A stretch of DNA of 64,000 bases from Streptomyces sp. NBC_01353 (GCF_036237275.1 NZ_CP108352.1:2046001-2110000), one strand, 5' to 3'. Shown: positions 50,990-60,500, numbered from the stretch's first letter. The notes: generated by a model from the sequence alone, not told the origin. Numbers and translations: made by a program.

Positions 50990-51044
50990 GTCCGGCGCCC
51001 CGCCCCCGCTTGCGGGGCGTTGAACGGGGCGGGGTGCGCCGGAC
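50990..51044 (-). terminator. intercistronic stem-loop between xylF and xylG
   Basis: GTCCGGCG plus CCCCGCCCC (from 50990) pairs with GGGGCGGGG plus CGCCGGAC (to 51044) with a 2-base bulge, and the loop contains a second small hairpin. It lies 60 bases after the binding-protein stop. Such stems often stop part of the transcription and protect the binding-protein mRNA, so that more binding protein than membrane components is made. Confidence 0.65.
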
Positions 51045-51105
51045 CGGACCGGGGGCCGCTTCGAAGGAGGTCAGTGGGTCCGAAGGGCCGTACCGGCAGC
51101 GGGTG

Positions 51106-52206
51106 TTACTTGATGCCCGCCGCCTCGCAGGCCGCCTTGTACTCGGCGGTGCAGATGTCGGCGGCCTTGTAGACGCCGTCCTTGATGATCGTTCCGGCGA
51201 TGTCGCCCTTGGTGACCACCTGCGCGTCGTACAGCTTCGCCGGGATGTCCTTGAACTCACCGGTCAGGCTGGTGACCTTGGTGGGAACCAGGTCGTCGAT
51301 CTTCTCGCCCTTGAGAAGGCGGACCGCGATCTCGGCGGTGGTCTCGGCCTCCGGCTTGATCTGCTTGTAGATCGTGAAGGCCTGCTCGTCCTTCAGGATC
51401 CGCTGGAGACCGGCGAGCTCGGCGTCCTGGCCGCCGACCGGGACCTTGATGCCCTGCTTGGAGAGGGCGGTGATGATGCCGCCGGCCATGCCGTCGTTGG
51501 CCGAGTAGACGCCCTGGAAGCCGTCCTTGCCCAGCGAGTCGATGGCGGCACCCATCTTCTTGTTGGCCTCGTCGGGGGACCAGTCCGGGATGTCCTGCTC
51601 GTAGACGACCTTCTTGACGCCGCCGTCGAGGACGCTGTGGGCGCCCTTCTTGAACAGCGGGGCGTTCGGGTCGGTCGGCGAGCCGTTGATCATGACAACG
51701 TTGGCGTCCTTGGCCTTGTCGCCGAGCGCCTTCACGAGGCCCTCGCCCTGCAGGCGGCCGATCTTCTCGTTGTCGTAGCTGACGTAGGCGGAGATCGGGC
51801 CCTCGGCCAGACGGTCGTACGCGACGACCTTGACGCCCTTCTTCTCGGCCTGCTGGACCCAGGACTTGGTGGCCTTGTAGTCGACCGAGTCCAGGATGAT
51901 GACCTTCACGCCCTGCGTGACCAGCGCGTCGAACTGCTTCTTCTGCGTCTCGGTGTCCTGCGCGGCGTTGTTGTACTTGACCTCGCAGTCCGAGCAGAGG
52001 GCCTTGATCTTGTCCTCGATGATCGGCCGGTCGAAGGTCTCGTAACGCGTGGTCTTGTTCTCCGGCAGCAGCAGACCGATGGTCTTGCTGTCGGCGCCGC
52101 TGCCGTTGCCCGAGTCACTGTCGCCCGCCTTGCCACAGGCGGCGACGGAGAGAGCCATGGAAACCGCGGCCGTGCCTATGACGATGCGACGCGTCAATGC
52201 GTTCAT
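51106..52206 (-). CDS. xylF: sugar (xylose-type) ABC transporter binding lipoprotein
   Basis: The 366-residue protein has a lipobox (TAAVSMALSVAACGKAG), so it is anchored outside the membrane. The mature part is a type I periplasmic-binding protein of the XylF/RbsB group: TIGLLLPENKTTRYETFDRP, GVKVIILDSVDYKATKSWVQ, VVAYDRLAEGPISAYVSYDN, NVVMINGSPTDPNAPLFKKG, GVYSANDGMAGGIITALSKQ and VPVGGQDAELAGLQRILKDE. Alternative upstream starts lack a ribosome site; ATG 52206 has GGAGG ten bases before. It heads the xylFGH operon and lies directly downstream of the ROK regulator gene. Confidence 0.92.
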   Translation of the reverse strand: MNALTRRIVIGTAAVSMALSVAACGKAGDSDSGNGSGADSKTIGLLLPENKTTRYETFDRPIIEDKIKALCSDCEVKYNNAAQDTETQKKQFDALVTQGVKVIILDSVDYKATKSWVQQAEKKGVKVVAYDRLAEGPISAYVSYDNEKIGRLQGEGLVKALGDKAKDANVVMINGSPTDPNAPLFKKGAHSVLDGGVKKVVYEQDIPDWSPDEANKKMGAAIDSLGKDGFQGVYSANDGMAGGIITALSKQGIKVPVGGQDAELAGLQRILKDEQAFTIYKQIKPEAETTAEIAVRLLKGEKIDDLVPTKVTSLTGEFKDIPAKLYDAQVVTKGDIAGTIIKDGVYKAADICTAEYKAACEAAGIK

Positions 52207-52281
52207 GTGGGGTTGCCTCCCTGACGAGGCCGCGACATTGCGGCCGAGGTGGCTGGAAGTCAACTCGGCCACAACCCCGAC

Positions 52282-52294
52282 GTCAAGGAGTAAA
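52282..52294 (-). promoter_or_regulatory. candidate Rok7B7 binding site upstream of xylF
   Basis: On the minus strand the bases read TTTACTCCTTGAC. This fits every position of the Rok7B7 consensus as I remember it from S. coelicolor work (TTKAMKHSTTSAV), which was reported upstream of xylFGH. It is 76 bases upstream of the xylF start and includes a TTGAC that could be a -35 element. The consensus is from memory and should be checked. Confidence 0.6.
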
Positions 52295-52307
52295 TCCTTA
52301 ACGAGAT

Positions 52308-52329
52308 GACAACGGTGCCATCCGTTATC
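52308..52329. promoter_or_regulatory. inverted repeat at the rok stop, upstream of xylF
   Basis: GACAACGG (52308-52315) and CCGTTATC (52322-52329) are near-perfect inverted repeats (one mismatch) around TGCCAT. The site overlaps the stop codon of the ROK gene and lies upstream of xylF. It resembles LacI/ROK-type operators and shares GACAACG with the palindrome upstream of the GH92 gene. Confidence 0.4.
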
Positions 52330-53564
52330 TAAGTGAAGGCAGGACGAGAGGCCGGGGCGGCAGCGGGAGCGGTGCCGGGAAGGGCACCCTCCAACAGGGT
52401 CGAATCGCCCATTTCGCTCAGCGCGAGGGCCAGTGCGCCCAGCACTTCGGCCCGTCCGCCGAGTGCCCCGGGGGCCAGCGACAGCTGGCGCGCGGCGCTG
52501 GGGATGGCATAGCGCGAGACGGAGTCGCGGATCGGCGCGAGCACCAGCTCACCGGCCTCCGCGAGGTCGCCCCCGAGGATCACCCGGCTGGGGTTCAGCA
52601 GGTTGCAGAGGTTGGCGACACCGCTGCCGATGTGGCGGCCCACGTCGGCGATCACACGCCGGCAGCCCGGGTCGCCCTCGCGCGCCAGCTGGACGACCCG
52701 TTCCATCGTCAGATCGGGGCCGTGGCCGGGCTGGAGCAGCGGCAGGACGTACCGGGCGGCGGTGAAGGTCTCCAGGCAGCCGCGGTTGCCGCAGCGGCAG
52801 ACCGGGCCCGATTCGTCGATCGTGATGTGCCCGATCTCCCCTGCGGTGCCTCCGGGGCCGCGGTAGACCCGTCCGTCGATGACGAGGCCCGCTCCGACGC
52901 CGCTGGCGACCTTGATGTAGGCCAGGTCCTTGACCCCGCGGCCGCTGCCCCAGACGAGCTCGCCGAGCGCGCCGAGATTGGCGTCGTTGTCGACGTACAC
53001 GGGCACGCCGAGCCGGCCGGAGAGCTCGTCGGCCGGGTTGATCCCGCTCCAGCCCGGCAGGATCGAGGTGGAGCCGAGCGTGCCGGAGGAGACGTCGATC
53101 GGCCCCGGTACGCCGAGGCCGACGCCGACGACCTTGTCCCGGCCGATGCCGGTGGCCTGGATCAGCCGTGTGACCAGTCGTTCCGCCCGGTCGAAGCCCT
53201 CTGCGGAGGAGGCGTCGACATCGAGCGGCTCGGACTCCTCGGCGAGGACCTGGTGGGCGAGGTTGCCGACGGCGACCCGCAGGTGCGTATGGCCGAAGTC
53301 GACGCCGATGACGATGCCCGCGTCGCCGGAGAGCGAGACGCTGCGGGCCCGGCGCCCGCCCGCGGAGGTGGGGGTGACCTCGACGGTCCCGCCGTCCTTC
53401 AACTCCCGCACGATGTTGGAGACCGTGGCGGCGGACAGCCCGGTCGCCCGGGCGATCTCCGCCTGGGTGAGCGAGCCGGCCATGCGTACCGCACGGACGA
53501 CCCGTTCGAGATTGGCCCTGTGCAGAGATGTCTGCGACCCCGGAGTCTCCATCGACTCATCCAC
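52329..53564 (-). CDS. rok7B7: ROK family transcriptional regulator, Rok7B7-like
   Basis: The 411-residue protein has an N-terminal winged HTH (about 12-75; LTQAEIARATGLSAATVSNI). The ROK sugar-kinase-like domain follows, with GIVIGVDFGHTHLRVAVGNL, VVGVGLGVPGPID, VYVDNDANLGALGELVWGSG and GTAGEIGHITIDESGPVC. The zinc site is CRCGNRGCLETF, close to the ROK CxCGxxGCxE motif. Position between ngcEFG and xylFGH matches Rok7B7 of S. coelicolor, which controls xylose transport and affects carbon repression and antibiotic production. The whole ATP/sugar site seems present, so ligand sensing is likely. Confidence 0.9.
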   Translation of the reverse strand: MDESMETPGSQTSLHRANLERVVRAVRMAGSLTQAEIARATGLSAATVSNIVRELKDGGTVEVTPTSAGGRRARSVSLSGDAGIVIGVDFGHTHLRVAVGNLAHQVLAEESEPLDVDASSAEGFDRAERLVTRLIQATGIGRDKVVGVGLGVPGPIDVSSGTLGSTSILPGWSGINPADELSGRLGVPVYVDNDANLGALGELVWGSGRGVKDLAYIKVASGVGAGLVIDGRVYRGPGGTAGEIGHITIDESGPVCRCGNRGCLETFTAARYVLPLLQPGHGPDLTMERVVQLAREGDPGCRRVIADVGRHIGSGVANLCNLLNPSRVILGGDLAEAGELVLAPIRDSVSRYAIPSAARQLSLAPGALGGRAEVLGALALALSEMGDSTLLEGALPGTAPAAAPASRPAFT

Positions 53565-53577
53565 TCCCGCCTGCGAT

Positions 53578-53597
53578 GGACGGCGCGTGCGCCGTCC
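53578..53597. promoter_or_regulatory. palindrome in the rok leader
   Basis: GGACGGCGC (53578-53586) and GCGCCGTCC (53589-53597) are perfect 9-base inverted repeats with a GT centre, 14 bases upstream of the ROK start. In RNA it would be a tight hairpin next to the ribosome site; in DNA it could be an autoregulatory operator. Apart from this palindrome and the ngc terminator, I see no gene between 53565 and 53827. Confidence 0.4.
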
Positions 53598-53775
53598 CCG
53601 GCCGGGGCCACGCCAATGGGACCCCGGCTACTTCTCCAACTTGTGAACTCTAAGATGAGCCTTTCGGCCTGTCCCCCGTCAAGACCTGAGCGCGAGCGGG
53701 CTCGAATGAGCCCCGCCGCCACGGCGTCCCCGGCCTGACACCGCGGCTACCCCCGGACACCCGGCCCGACACGGC

Positions 53776-53809
53776 CGAGGCCCCGGCGGGATGTCCCGCC
53801 GGGGCCTCG
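53776..53809 (-). terminator. ngcEFG operon terminator
   Basis: CGAGGCCCCGGCGGG (53776-53790) pairs perfectly with CCCGCCGGGGCCTCG (53795-53809) with an ATGT loop, 18 bases beyond the ngcG stop on the minus strand. Confidence 0.88.
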
Positions 53810-53827
53810 CTCGTGGGTGTGGGTGGG

Positions 53828-54751
53828 CTACTTCAGCGCCCCGGCGGTGAGGCCGGACTGCACCTGCCGCTGGAAGATCGTGTACACGACGAGCACGGGC
53901 AGCATGGCGATCATCATGCCGGCCATGAGGGCGCCCCAGTCGTTCTCGTACCCCTGCTGCAGCGCGATCATCGCGAGCCCCTGCGTCAGGACGTACTTGT
54001 CCTCCTGCTGATTGAGCACCATCGGCAGCAGGTACTGGTTCCACTGGCCCAGGAAGTTGAAGATGCCGATGCTGATCAGGCCGGGCTTGGCCATCGGCAC
54101 CATCACCTGGAAGAACGTGCGTGTGTGCGAGGCACCGTCGATCATCGCCGCCTCCGCCACCGAGGTCGGCAGCGTGCGGAAGAACGCCGTCATGAAGAAG
54201 ACGGTGAACGGCAGCGAGTACGCGATGTAGACCAGGATCAGGCCGTGGTACGTCGCGAGGAGCGAGCTGCCCGGGAAGTCCCGCAGCACGAAGAAGAGCG
54301 GGATCACCAGCATGAAGACCGGGAACGACATGCCCGCCACGAACAGGTAGTAGATGAACCTGTTGCCGGGGAAGGTGAAGCGGGCCAGGACGTACGCGGC
54401 CATCGAGCCGAGCACCATGGTGCCGATGACGGAGCCGCCGACCACGATGACGGTGTTGATGAAGTACTGACCCATGTTCGCGTCGTTCCACGCGTTGGAC
54501 CAGTTCTCCCAGTGCAGGACGGTCGGCAGGCCCCACGGGTCGGTGAGGATGCCGTTGCTGTCCTTGAAGGCGCTCCACAGCACCCAGAGCAGCGGGACGC
54601 CCACCATGAGGCCCCAGACGATCAGGATGCCGTGGGAGAAGACGTTGAGGACGCCGCCTTCGGAGGTGCGGCCGGTCGTCGGCCCGAGCTTCTTGGTGAC
54701 GGTGGCGGGCGTCGCGTCCGGCGCCAGCTTCTCGATCTCTTCGGTCGTCAT
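53828..54751 (-). CDS. ngcG: carbohydrate ABC transporter permease, NgcG-like
   Basis: The 307-residue permease belongs to the CUT1 (MalG) family: six membrane segments after a polar N terminus. The coupling-helix EAA motif reads TSVAEAAMIDGASHTRTFFQ, followed by MVPMAKPGLISIGIFNFLGQ WNQ. It works with the NgcF-like partner upstream and the lipoprotein NgcE. The operon has no ATPase, as in streptomycete sugar transporters that share MsiK. The identification with the N-acetylglucosamine/chitobiose transporter NgcEFG comes from gene order beside rok7B7. A terminator follows. Confidence 0.85.
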   Translation of the reverse strand: MTTEEIEKLAPDATPATVTKKLGPTTGRTSEGGVLNVFSHGILIVWGLMVGVPLLWVLWSAFKDSNGILTDPWGLPTVLHWENWSNAWNDANMGQYFINTVIVVGGSVIGTMVLGSMAAYVLARFTFPGNRFIYYLFVAGMSFPVFMLVIPLFFVLRDFPGSSLLATYHGLILVYIAYSLPFTVFFMTAFFRTLPTSVAEAAMIDGASHTRTFFQVMVPMAKPGLISIGIFNFLGQWNQYLLPMVLNQQEDKYVLTQGLAMIALQQGYENDWGALMAGMMIAMLPVLVVYTIFQRQVQSGLTAGALK

Positions 54752-54762
54752 CCGCCGTACCC

Positions 54763-55686
54763 CTAGTACTCGATCCGCTCACGGCGCGCGAAGCGCATCG
54801 TGAGCACTGCGAAGGTCATCGTGACAATGAGCATCGCGATGCCCATGGCGGAGGCGTAGCCGAACTGGCTGTCGCGGAAGGCCGTCAGATAGAGCCTCAG
54901 CGGCATGACGTCCGTGGCACCGTCCGGGCCGCCCATGTTCACCGACATGATCTGGACCAGGGCGAAGGCGTCGAGCGCGATGATGCCCATGTACACCCAG
55001 CCGGTCTGGACCGTGTCCCACAGCAGCGGCAGGGTGATCTTGAAGAAGGTGTGGAAGCGGTTGGCCCCGTCGAGCAGGGCCGCTTCGTAGATGTCCCGGG
55101 GGATGGAGGCCATCGCCGCGGAGAAGAGCACCACGAAGAAGCCGACGTGGCCCCAGACCATGACCGCGCTGATGCACCACAGCGCGAGGCTCTTCTCGCC
55201 CAGCCAGGAGTTCTGCAGGCTGTCCAGGCCCACCGCGCCGAGCAGCGAGTTGAGCATTCCGTCCTGCGGGTCCGGGTTGTAGATGTTGAACCAGATGACG
55301 GCGACGATCGTGATCGAGATGACCTGCGGGAAGAAGAAGACGAACTTGTACATCTTCGAGCCCGCCACACCGGTGACGACCTCGTTCCTCCTGCGCCGGC
55401 CGCCGACATTCAGCATGAAGGCGAAGAAGAGGCCGAGACCGAGCGTGACCACCGGGACCAGCGCCAGCATGTAGATGTTGTGGCGCAGTGCGTTCCAGAA
55501 GTCGTCGCTGTCCCAGAGCTTCTGGAAGTTGTCCAGGCCGACGAACTCGGCCGTTCCCACGAGCCCGGACCAGTCGGTCATCGAGATCTGGAACGCCTGG
55601 ACGAACGGCGAGATCACGAAGAGCGCGTAAATGATCAGAGGCAGGGCCAGGAAGCCCACGATGAATCGGTATTTGCCGTGTTGCAT
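54763..55686 (-). CDS. ngcF: carbohydrate ABC transporter permease, NgcF-like
   Basis: The 307-residue CUT1 (MalF-type) permease has six segments, starting YRFIVGFLALPLIIYALFVI. It carries the EAA loop IPRDIYEAALLDGANRFHTF with FKITLPLLWDTVQTGWVYMG. A basic insertion after the second segment (NVGGRRRRNEVVTG) is unusual for the family. It lies 11 bases upstream of ngcG and 42 bases downstream of ngcE, all on the minus strand, so the three are one operon. Confidence 0.85.
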   Translation of the reverse strand: MQHGKYRFIVGFLALPLIIYALFVISPFVQAFQISMTDWSGLVGTAEFVGLDNFQKLWDSDDFWNALRHNIYMLALVPVVTLGLGLFFAFMLNVGGRRRRNEVVTGVAGSKMYKFVFFFPQVISITIVAVIWFNIYNPDPQDGMLNSLLGAVGLDSLQNSWLGEKSLALWCISAVMVWGHVGFFVVLFSAAMASIPRDIYEAALLDGANRFHTFFKITLPLLWDTVQTGWVYMGIIALDAFALVQIMSVNMGGPDGATDVMPLRLYLTAFRDSQFGYASAMGIAMLIVTMTFAVLTMRFARRERIEY

Positions 55687-55728
55687 GGTGCTCCCCGGCC
55701 CTTCCCCTCTTTGTACTGGATCAGCAGG

Positions 55729-57174
55729 TCAGGCGGTGCGCTTGAACTTGGCGACGGAGCTGTCCTTGGCCACCTTGTCGCATTCCTCCTGGGTCTTCCT
55801 GATCCAGTCGGCCGCCTTCAGCTCGCCGGCGAGCAGCTGGCCCGTCAGGCCACCGATCTTCTCGTCCGTGAGCGCCGGGTACCACTCCTGCAGCTGAAGG
55901 CTGATCAGGTTGGTGCCGGCCTCCTTGAAGACCTTGCTGGCGGAGGCGAGGCCGGGCGAGAGCGTCATGCCCTCGGTGGCGTCCATGACACAGGTCAGGG
56001 ACTTCACCTTGGTCGCGAAGTTCTGCGCGTGCTTCTTCGAGAGCATGATGCGCAGCAGCTCCATGCCGCCGGCCGGGTTCTTGCCCTTGGCCGAGACCAG
56101 GTACGGCTCGCTCGGCTCGGCGCGCAGGGTGCCGTGCGGCATCTTGTCGCCGGTGCCGTCGAAGAGGGCGCCGACCGCCATGGCGAAGTCGGCGGGGGTG
56201 GTCGGGGCGGCCTCGTTCTCGACCCAGGAGCCGTTCGGGATGAAGACGGCCTTGCCCTTGTTCCAGGCGGTCTGCGACTGGATGTGGGTCAGGCCCTGGC
56301 TGCCTTCGAGGAAGTACTTCTTGGCCGCCAGCTCCTCGTAGTGCTCGACGACCTCCTTGACCGCGTCGTTGCCGGTCCAGGCGTTGGGCTCGAGGTTGTC
56401 GATCGCGATCCACTTCTCCATGCCGCCGATCTTGGCGATCTGCGCGAAGAGGTTGAAGTGGACGTAGTACGGGAACTTGCCGGCGTACGTCCAGGGGGCG
56501 ATGCCGGCCTTCTTGATCTCGCCGCAGAGCGTGACCATCTCGTCGAGGGTCTTGGGGTACGCCCAGCCCTTGGACTCGAGCAGCTTCTGCGAGTACCAGG
56601 TGCCGTAGATCGTGAAGGCGTAGTACAGCACGTCGAACTTGTCGCCGTGCTTTCCCTTCTCGATGGTGCTCGGGTGGATCGTGTCCCGGATCTTCTTGGC
56701 CGGGTCGTCCATGGAGGCGGCGTCGAGGAGCAGGCCCAGGTCCTGGAGCTGGCCCTGGGTGGAGAGCTTGTTCATGTCCAGGTGGTCGGCACCGGAGTTG
56801 TCGATGACGTCCGGCGGGTTGCCGCCCGCGAAGCGCGGCGTCAGCTTGGGGCCGACCTGCTGGGTGCCCGTGTGCTTGACCTCGGCACCGTACGTGGCCT
56901 TGTAGTCGGCCTCCGCGTCCTTGGCGTACTGGTCGCCCAGGCCGCCCTTGAAGATGAACGCTTCGAGCGGGGCGCCCTGCTTCACGCCGAGCGGGTTCTT
57001 CGCGGTCTTCTCGCCGCCGGCGGCCTTCGGCCCCTGGTCGCCGCCACCGCCACCGGTGGCGCACGCGGACAGGAAGCTCATCGTCGGCACCGAGATCAGA
57101 CCGAGAGCGGCGGAGCGCTTGATCAGATCGCGGCGGCCGGGGCCTTCGTGGTTGTGCGCGGAGGTGGATCCCAT
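55729..57174 (-). CDS. ngcE: chitobiose/N-acetylglucosamine-type binding lipoprotein, NgcE-like
   Basis: The 481-residue protein has a twin-arginine plus lipobox signal (GRRDLIKRSAALGLISVPTM then SFLSACATGG), so it may be exported folded and lipidated. The mature part is a large CUT1 solute-binding protein: EAFIFKGGLGDQYAKDAEAD, PRFAGGNPPDVIDNSGADHL, YAFTIYGTWYSQKLLESKGW, GIAPWTYAGKFPYYVHFNLF and FIPNGSWVENEAAP. ATG 57174 has GAGGA seven bases upstream; the TTG two codons earlier is less likely. In S. coelicolor the homologue binds N,N'-diacetylchitobiose, as far as I remember. It heads ngcEFG and is divergent from the GH92 gene. Confidence 0.85.
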   Translation of the reverse strand: MGSTSAHNHEGPGRRDLIKRSAALGLISVPTMSFLSACATGGGGGDQGPKAAGGEKTAKNPLGVKQGAPLEAFIFKGGLGDQYAKDAEADYKATYGAEVKHTGTQQVGPKLTPRFAGGNPPDVIDNSGADHLDMNKLSTQGQLQDLGLLLDAASMDDPAKKIRDTIHPSTIEKGKHGDKFDVLYYAFTIYGTWYSQKLLESKGWAYPKTLDEMVTLCGEIKKAGIAPWTYAGKFPYYVHFNLFAQIAKIGGMEKWIAIDNLEPNAWTGNDAVKEVVEHYEELAAKKYFLEGSQGLTHIQSQTAWNKGKAVFIPNGSWVENEAAPTTPADFAMAVGALFDGTGDKMPHGTLRAEPSEPYLVSAKGKNPAGGMELLRIMLSKKHAQNFATKVKSLTCVMDATEGMTLSPGLASASKVFKEAGTNLISLQLQEWYPALTDEKIGGLTGQLLAGELKAADWIRKTQEECDKVAKDSSVAKFKRTA

Positions 57175-57554
57175 GCTCAAGTCCTCGCCTTCATTCAGGA
57201 CTCAGGCGGTGTACCGGTCGCCCGTTATCTGCTCGCCAAGGCGAAGGGCCCCGCCACCGCATTCGAATGCAGCTTGGGTCGTACAGGCGTCGTGCCGCCG
57301 TGTGAGTGGTACGACGGGTTGGACGCCGACAGGTATAGTCCACTTCCCTTCAACTGAGCAAGATCGAAAGCAGGTTTGAGCGGCAGTCTTTCCCGAGTTG
57401 AGACCTCGGGGATATCCCCGCTGTATCTGTACCGTTTCATCCCTCGACTTGTCGTCAACACCCTTGACACCATCGGCCACTTGGCCCCCTACTGGATTTG
57501 CTTCATTCGGATGACAACGTTGTCTAGATCCAGTGGCAGGAGCGGCGACACGGC
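57175..57554. promoter_or_regulatory. 380-bp divergent control region between ngcE and GH92
   Basis: No gene is visible here. The region is less GC-rich than its surroundings and should contain both promoters. On the ngcE side, the minus strand at 57330-57345 reads AAGTGGACTATACCTG, a loose match to DasR-type sites (AGTGG...ACC). An inverted CGTCGT/ACGACG pair lies around 57290-57317. On the GH92 side lies a 12-bp palindrome (next entry). A TTGACACC at 57461-57468 could be a -35 element for the GH92 gene. Confidence 0.5.
57513..57524. promoter_or_regulatory. palindromic operator GACAACGTTGTC upstream of GH92
   Basis: The perfect 12-bp palindrome GACAACGTTGTC lies 31 bases upstream of the GH92 start. 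It has the CG-centred symmetry of LacI-family operators, where a repressor would block the promoter. No LacI gene is in the window; the ROK regulator is the nearest candidate, or a distant repressor. Confidence 0.55.
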
Positions 57555-60500
57555 ATGGAGCCCAGAATTCGCACCCGATCAGGGTCCAGAAACCACCCCC
57601 TCACAGCCGCCGCCCTGGTGGCCGCGTCGGCATTGGTACTGGGCTCGGTGCCCTCGGTGGCACAGGCACTTCCCGGCCAAACGGACACACGCGCACAGGA
57701 GTTCACCACCTCCTTCGAAGCCGACGAAAATCAACCCACCTGGCGCAACACGGTGGAGGTCGGAGCGGACGGCGCCAAACGGACATCAGGGGTCGACGGC
57801 GGCTTCGCGAGCGGGATACCGGGCAATGTCACCGACAGGGTGACGGAGCTGCGGGCCAGCGGCGAGAACGCGGGCGCGGGCGAGACCAAGGAGAACCTGG
57901 TCGACCTTCAGCCCGGCACGAAATGGCTGGTTTTCGAGCCGACCGCCTGGATCGAGTTCGACCTCGACGAGCCGGTCAAGGTGGTGACCTACGCGCTGAC
58001 TTCGGCGAACGACGCCGCCGAGCGCGACCCCCGCGACTGGACGCTCCAGGGCTCGGCGGACGGCAAGGAGTGGAAGGTCCTCGACACCCGGGAGGGCCAG
58101 ACCTTCGCCAAGCGCTTCGAGACGAGGACGTACGACCTCGCCAACGACACGGCGTACGCCCACTACCGCCTGGAGGTCACGAAGAACGGCGGCGCGGGAC
58201 TCACCCAACTGGCGGACGTTCAGTTCTCGAACGGGGACACCTCGACCCCCGTCCCCGAGGAGATGCGCAGCCAGGTCGACCGAGGCCCCGGCGGCTCCCC
58301 CACCGCCAAGGCCAACGCCGGCTTCACCGGCAAGCGGGCGCTGCGCTACGCCGGCACGCACAAGGCAGACGGCCGGGCGTACTCGTACAACAAGATCTTC
58401 GACGTGGACACCCGGATCGCCCGGGACACCGAGCTGTCGTACCGGGTCTTCCCGTCCCTGCCGGAGACGGACCTCAACTACCCCGCCACGAACGTGTCGG
58501 TGGACCTGGCCTTCACCGACGGCACCTATCTGAGTGATCTGCGGGCCGTCGACTCCCACGGCGGGCTCCTGACCCCGCAGGGTCAGGGCGCCGCCAAGCG
58601 GCTCTACGTCAACCAGTGGAACCAGGTGAGCTCCCGGATCGGCGCGGTCGCGGCCGGCAGGACCGTCGACCGGATCCTGGTCGCGTACGACTCCCCCAAG
58701 GGGCCGGCGAAGTTCCAGGGCTGGATCGACGACGTCGCTCTGAAGGCGAAGGCCCCCGAGAAGCGTCTCGACCGGCTCTCGGACTACGCCTCCACGACCC
58801 GCGGCACGAACTCCAGCGGTTCGTTCTCGCGCGGCAACACCTTCCCCGCGACCGCTGTCCCGCATGGCTTCAACTTCTGGACGCCGGTGACCAACGCGGC
58901 CTCCAAGAGTTGGCTGTACGAGTACGCGCGCGCCAACAACGCGGACAACCTGCCCGCCGTGCAGGCGTTCGCCGTCAGTCATGAGCCGAGTCCCTGGATG
59001 GGCGACCGGCAGACCTTCCAGGTGATGCCCTCGGCGGCGGCCGGCACTCCGGCGACGGACCGGGTCGGGCGCGCCCTGGCCTTCCGCCACGAGAAGGAGA
59101 CGGCGAAGCCGCACCTGTACGGCGTCACCTTCGAGAACGGCCTGAAGGCAGAGATCACCCCCACGGATCACGCGGCGATGATGCGCTTCACCTATCCGGG
59201 TGAGGACGCGAGCGTCGTCTTCGACAACGTCACCGAGGAGGGCGGGCTGACCCTCGACCCGGCGACGAGCTCCTTCACCGGCTTCTCCGACGTCAAGAGC
59301 GGGCTTTCGACCGGCGCCAGCAGGATGTTCGTGTACGGCGTCTTCGACGCGCCGGTCACCGGCTCCGCGGCGCAGGGCGTGAAGGGCCACCTCCGCTTCG
59401 ACGCGGGCGCCGACCGCACGATCACCCTCCGGATCGCGACCTCGCTGATCTCCGTGGACCAGGCGAAGGCCAACCTCGCCGGCGAGATCCGCGAGGGCAC
59501 CCGCTTCGAGCAGGTCAGGGGCCGGGCGCAGGACGCCTGGGACCGGATCCTGGAGCGGGTGGAGGTCGAGGGCGCGACCTACGACCAGCTGGTGACGCTC
59601 TACTCCAGCCTCTACCGGCTCTACCTCTACCCCAACTCCGGTTTCGAGAAGGTCGGCGGGAAGAACCAGTACGCCAGCCCGTTCTCCCCCATGACGGGCC
59701 CGGACACCCCGACCCGCACCGGAGCGAAGATCGTCGACGGGGAGGTGTACGTCAACAACGGCTTCTGGGACACCTATCGCACGACGTGGCCTGCGTACTC
59801 CTTCCTCACCCCGAACAAGGCCGGTGAGCTGGTCGACGGCTTCGTGCAGCAGTACAAGGACGGCGGCTGGATCTCCCGCTGGTCCTCCCCCGGCTACGCC
59901 GACCTGATGACCGGCACCTCCTCGGACGTGGCGTTCGCCGACGCGTTCGTCAAGGGCGTGGACTTCGACGCCGAGGCGGCGTACGAGGCGGCGCTCAAGA
60001 ACGCGACGGTCGTGCCGCCGAGCCGGGGCGTGGGCCGCAAGGGCATGGAGACCTCTCCCTTCCTCGGCTATGCGTCGACCGAGACCCACGAGGGCCTGTC
60101 CTGGTCGCTGGAGGGCTATCTCAACGACTACGGCATCGCGAAGATGGCGCAGGCGCTGCACAAGAAGACGGGCAAGAAGCGGTACCAGGAGGAGGCGACG
60201 TACTTCCTCTCCCGCGCCCAGAGCTACGTCTCCCTCTTCGACTCCCAGGCCGGCTTCTTCCAGGGCCGTGACCTGAAGGGCGACTGGCGGGTGCCCTCGG
60301 CGCAGTACGACCCGCGGATCTGGGGGTACGACTACACCGAGACCAACGGCTGGGGCTACGCCTTCACGGCCCCGCAGGACTCGCGCGGCCTCGCCCGGTT
60401 GTACGGCGGCCGCAAGGGCCTCGGGCAGAAGCTGGACACGTACTTCTCCACTCCGGAGACCGCGAGCCCCGAGTTCGTCGGCTCGTACGGCAGCGTCATC

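Noticed and set aside
57521-57535. TGTCTAGATCCAGT as a DasR site next to the GH92 palindrome.
   Set aside because: The CTAG core is right, but the flanks match poorly (about five of eight positions), and the overlapping 12-bp palindrome explains the symmetry better.
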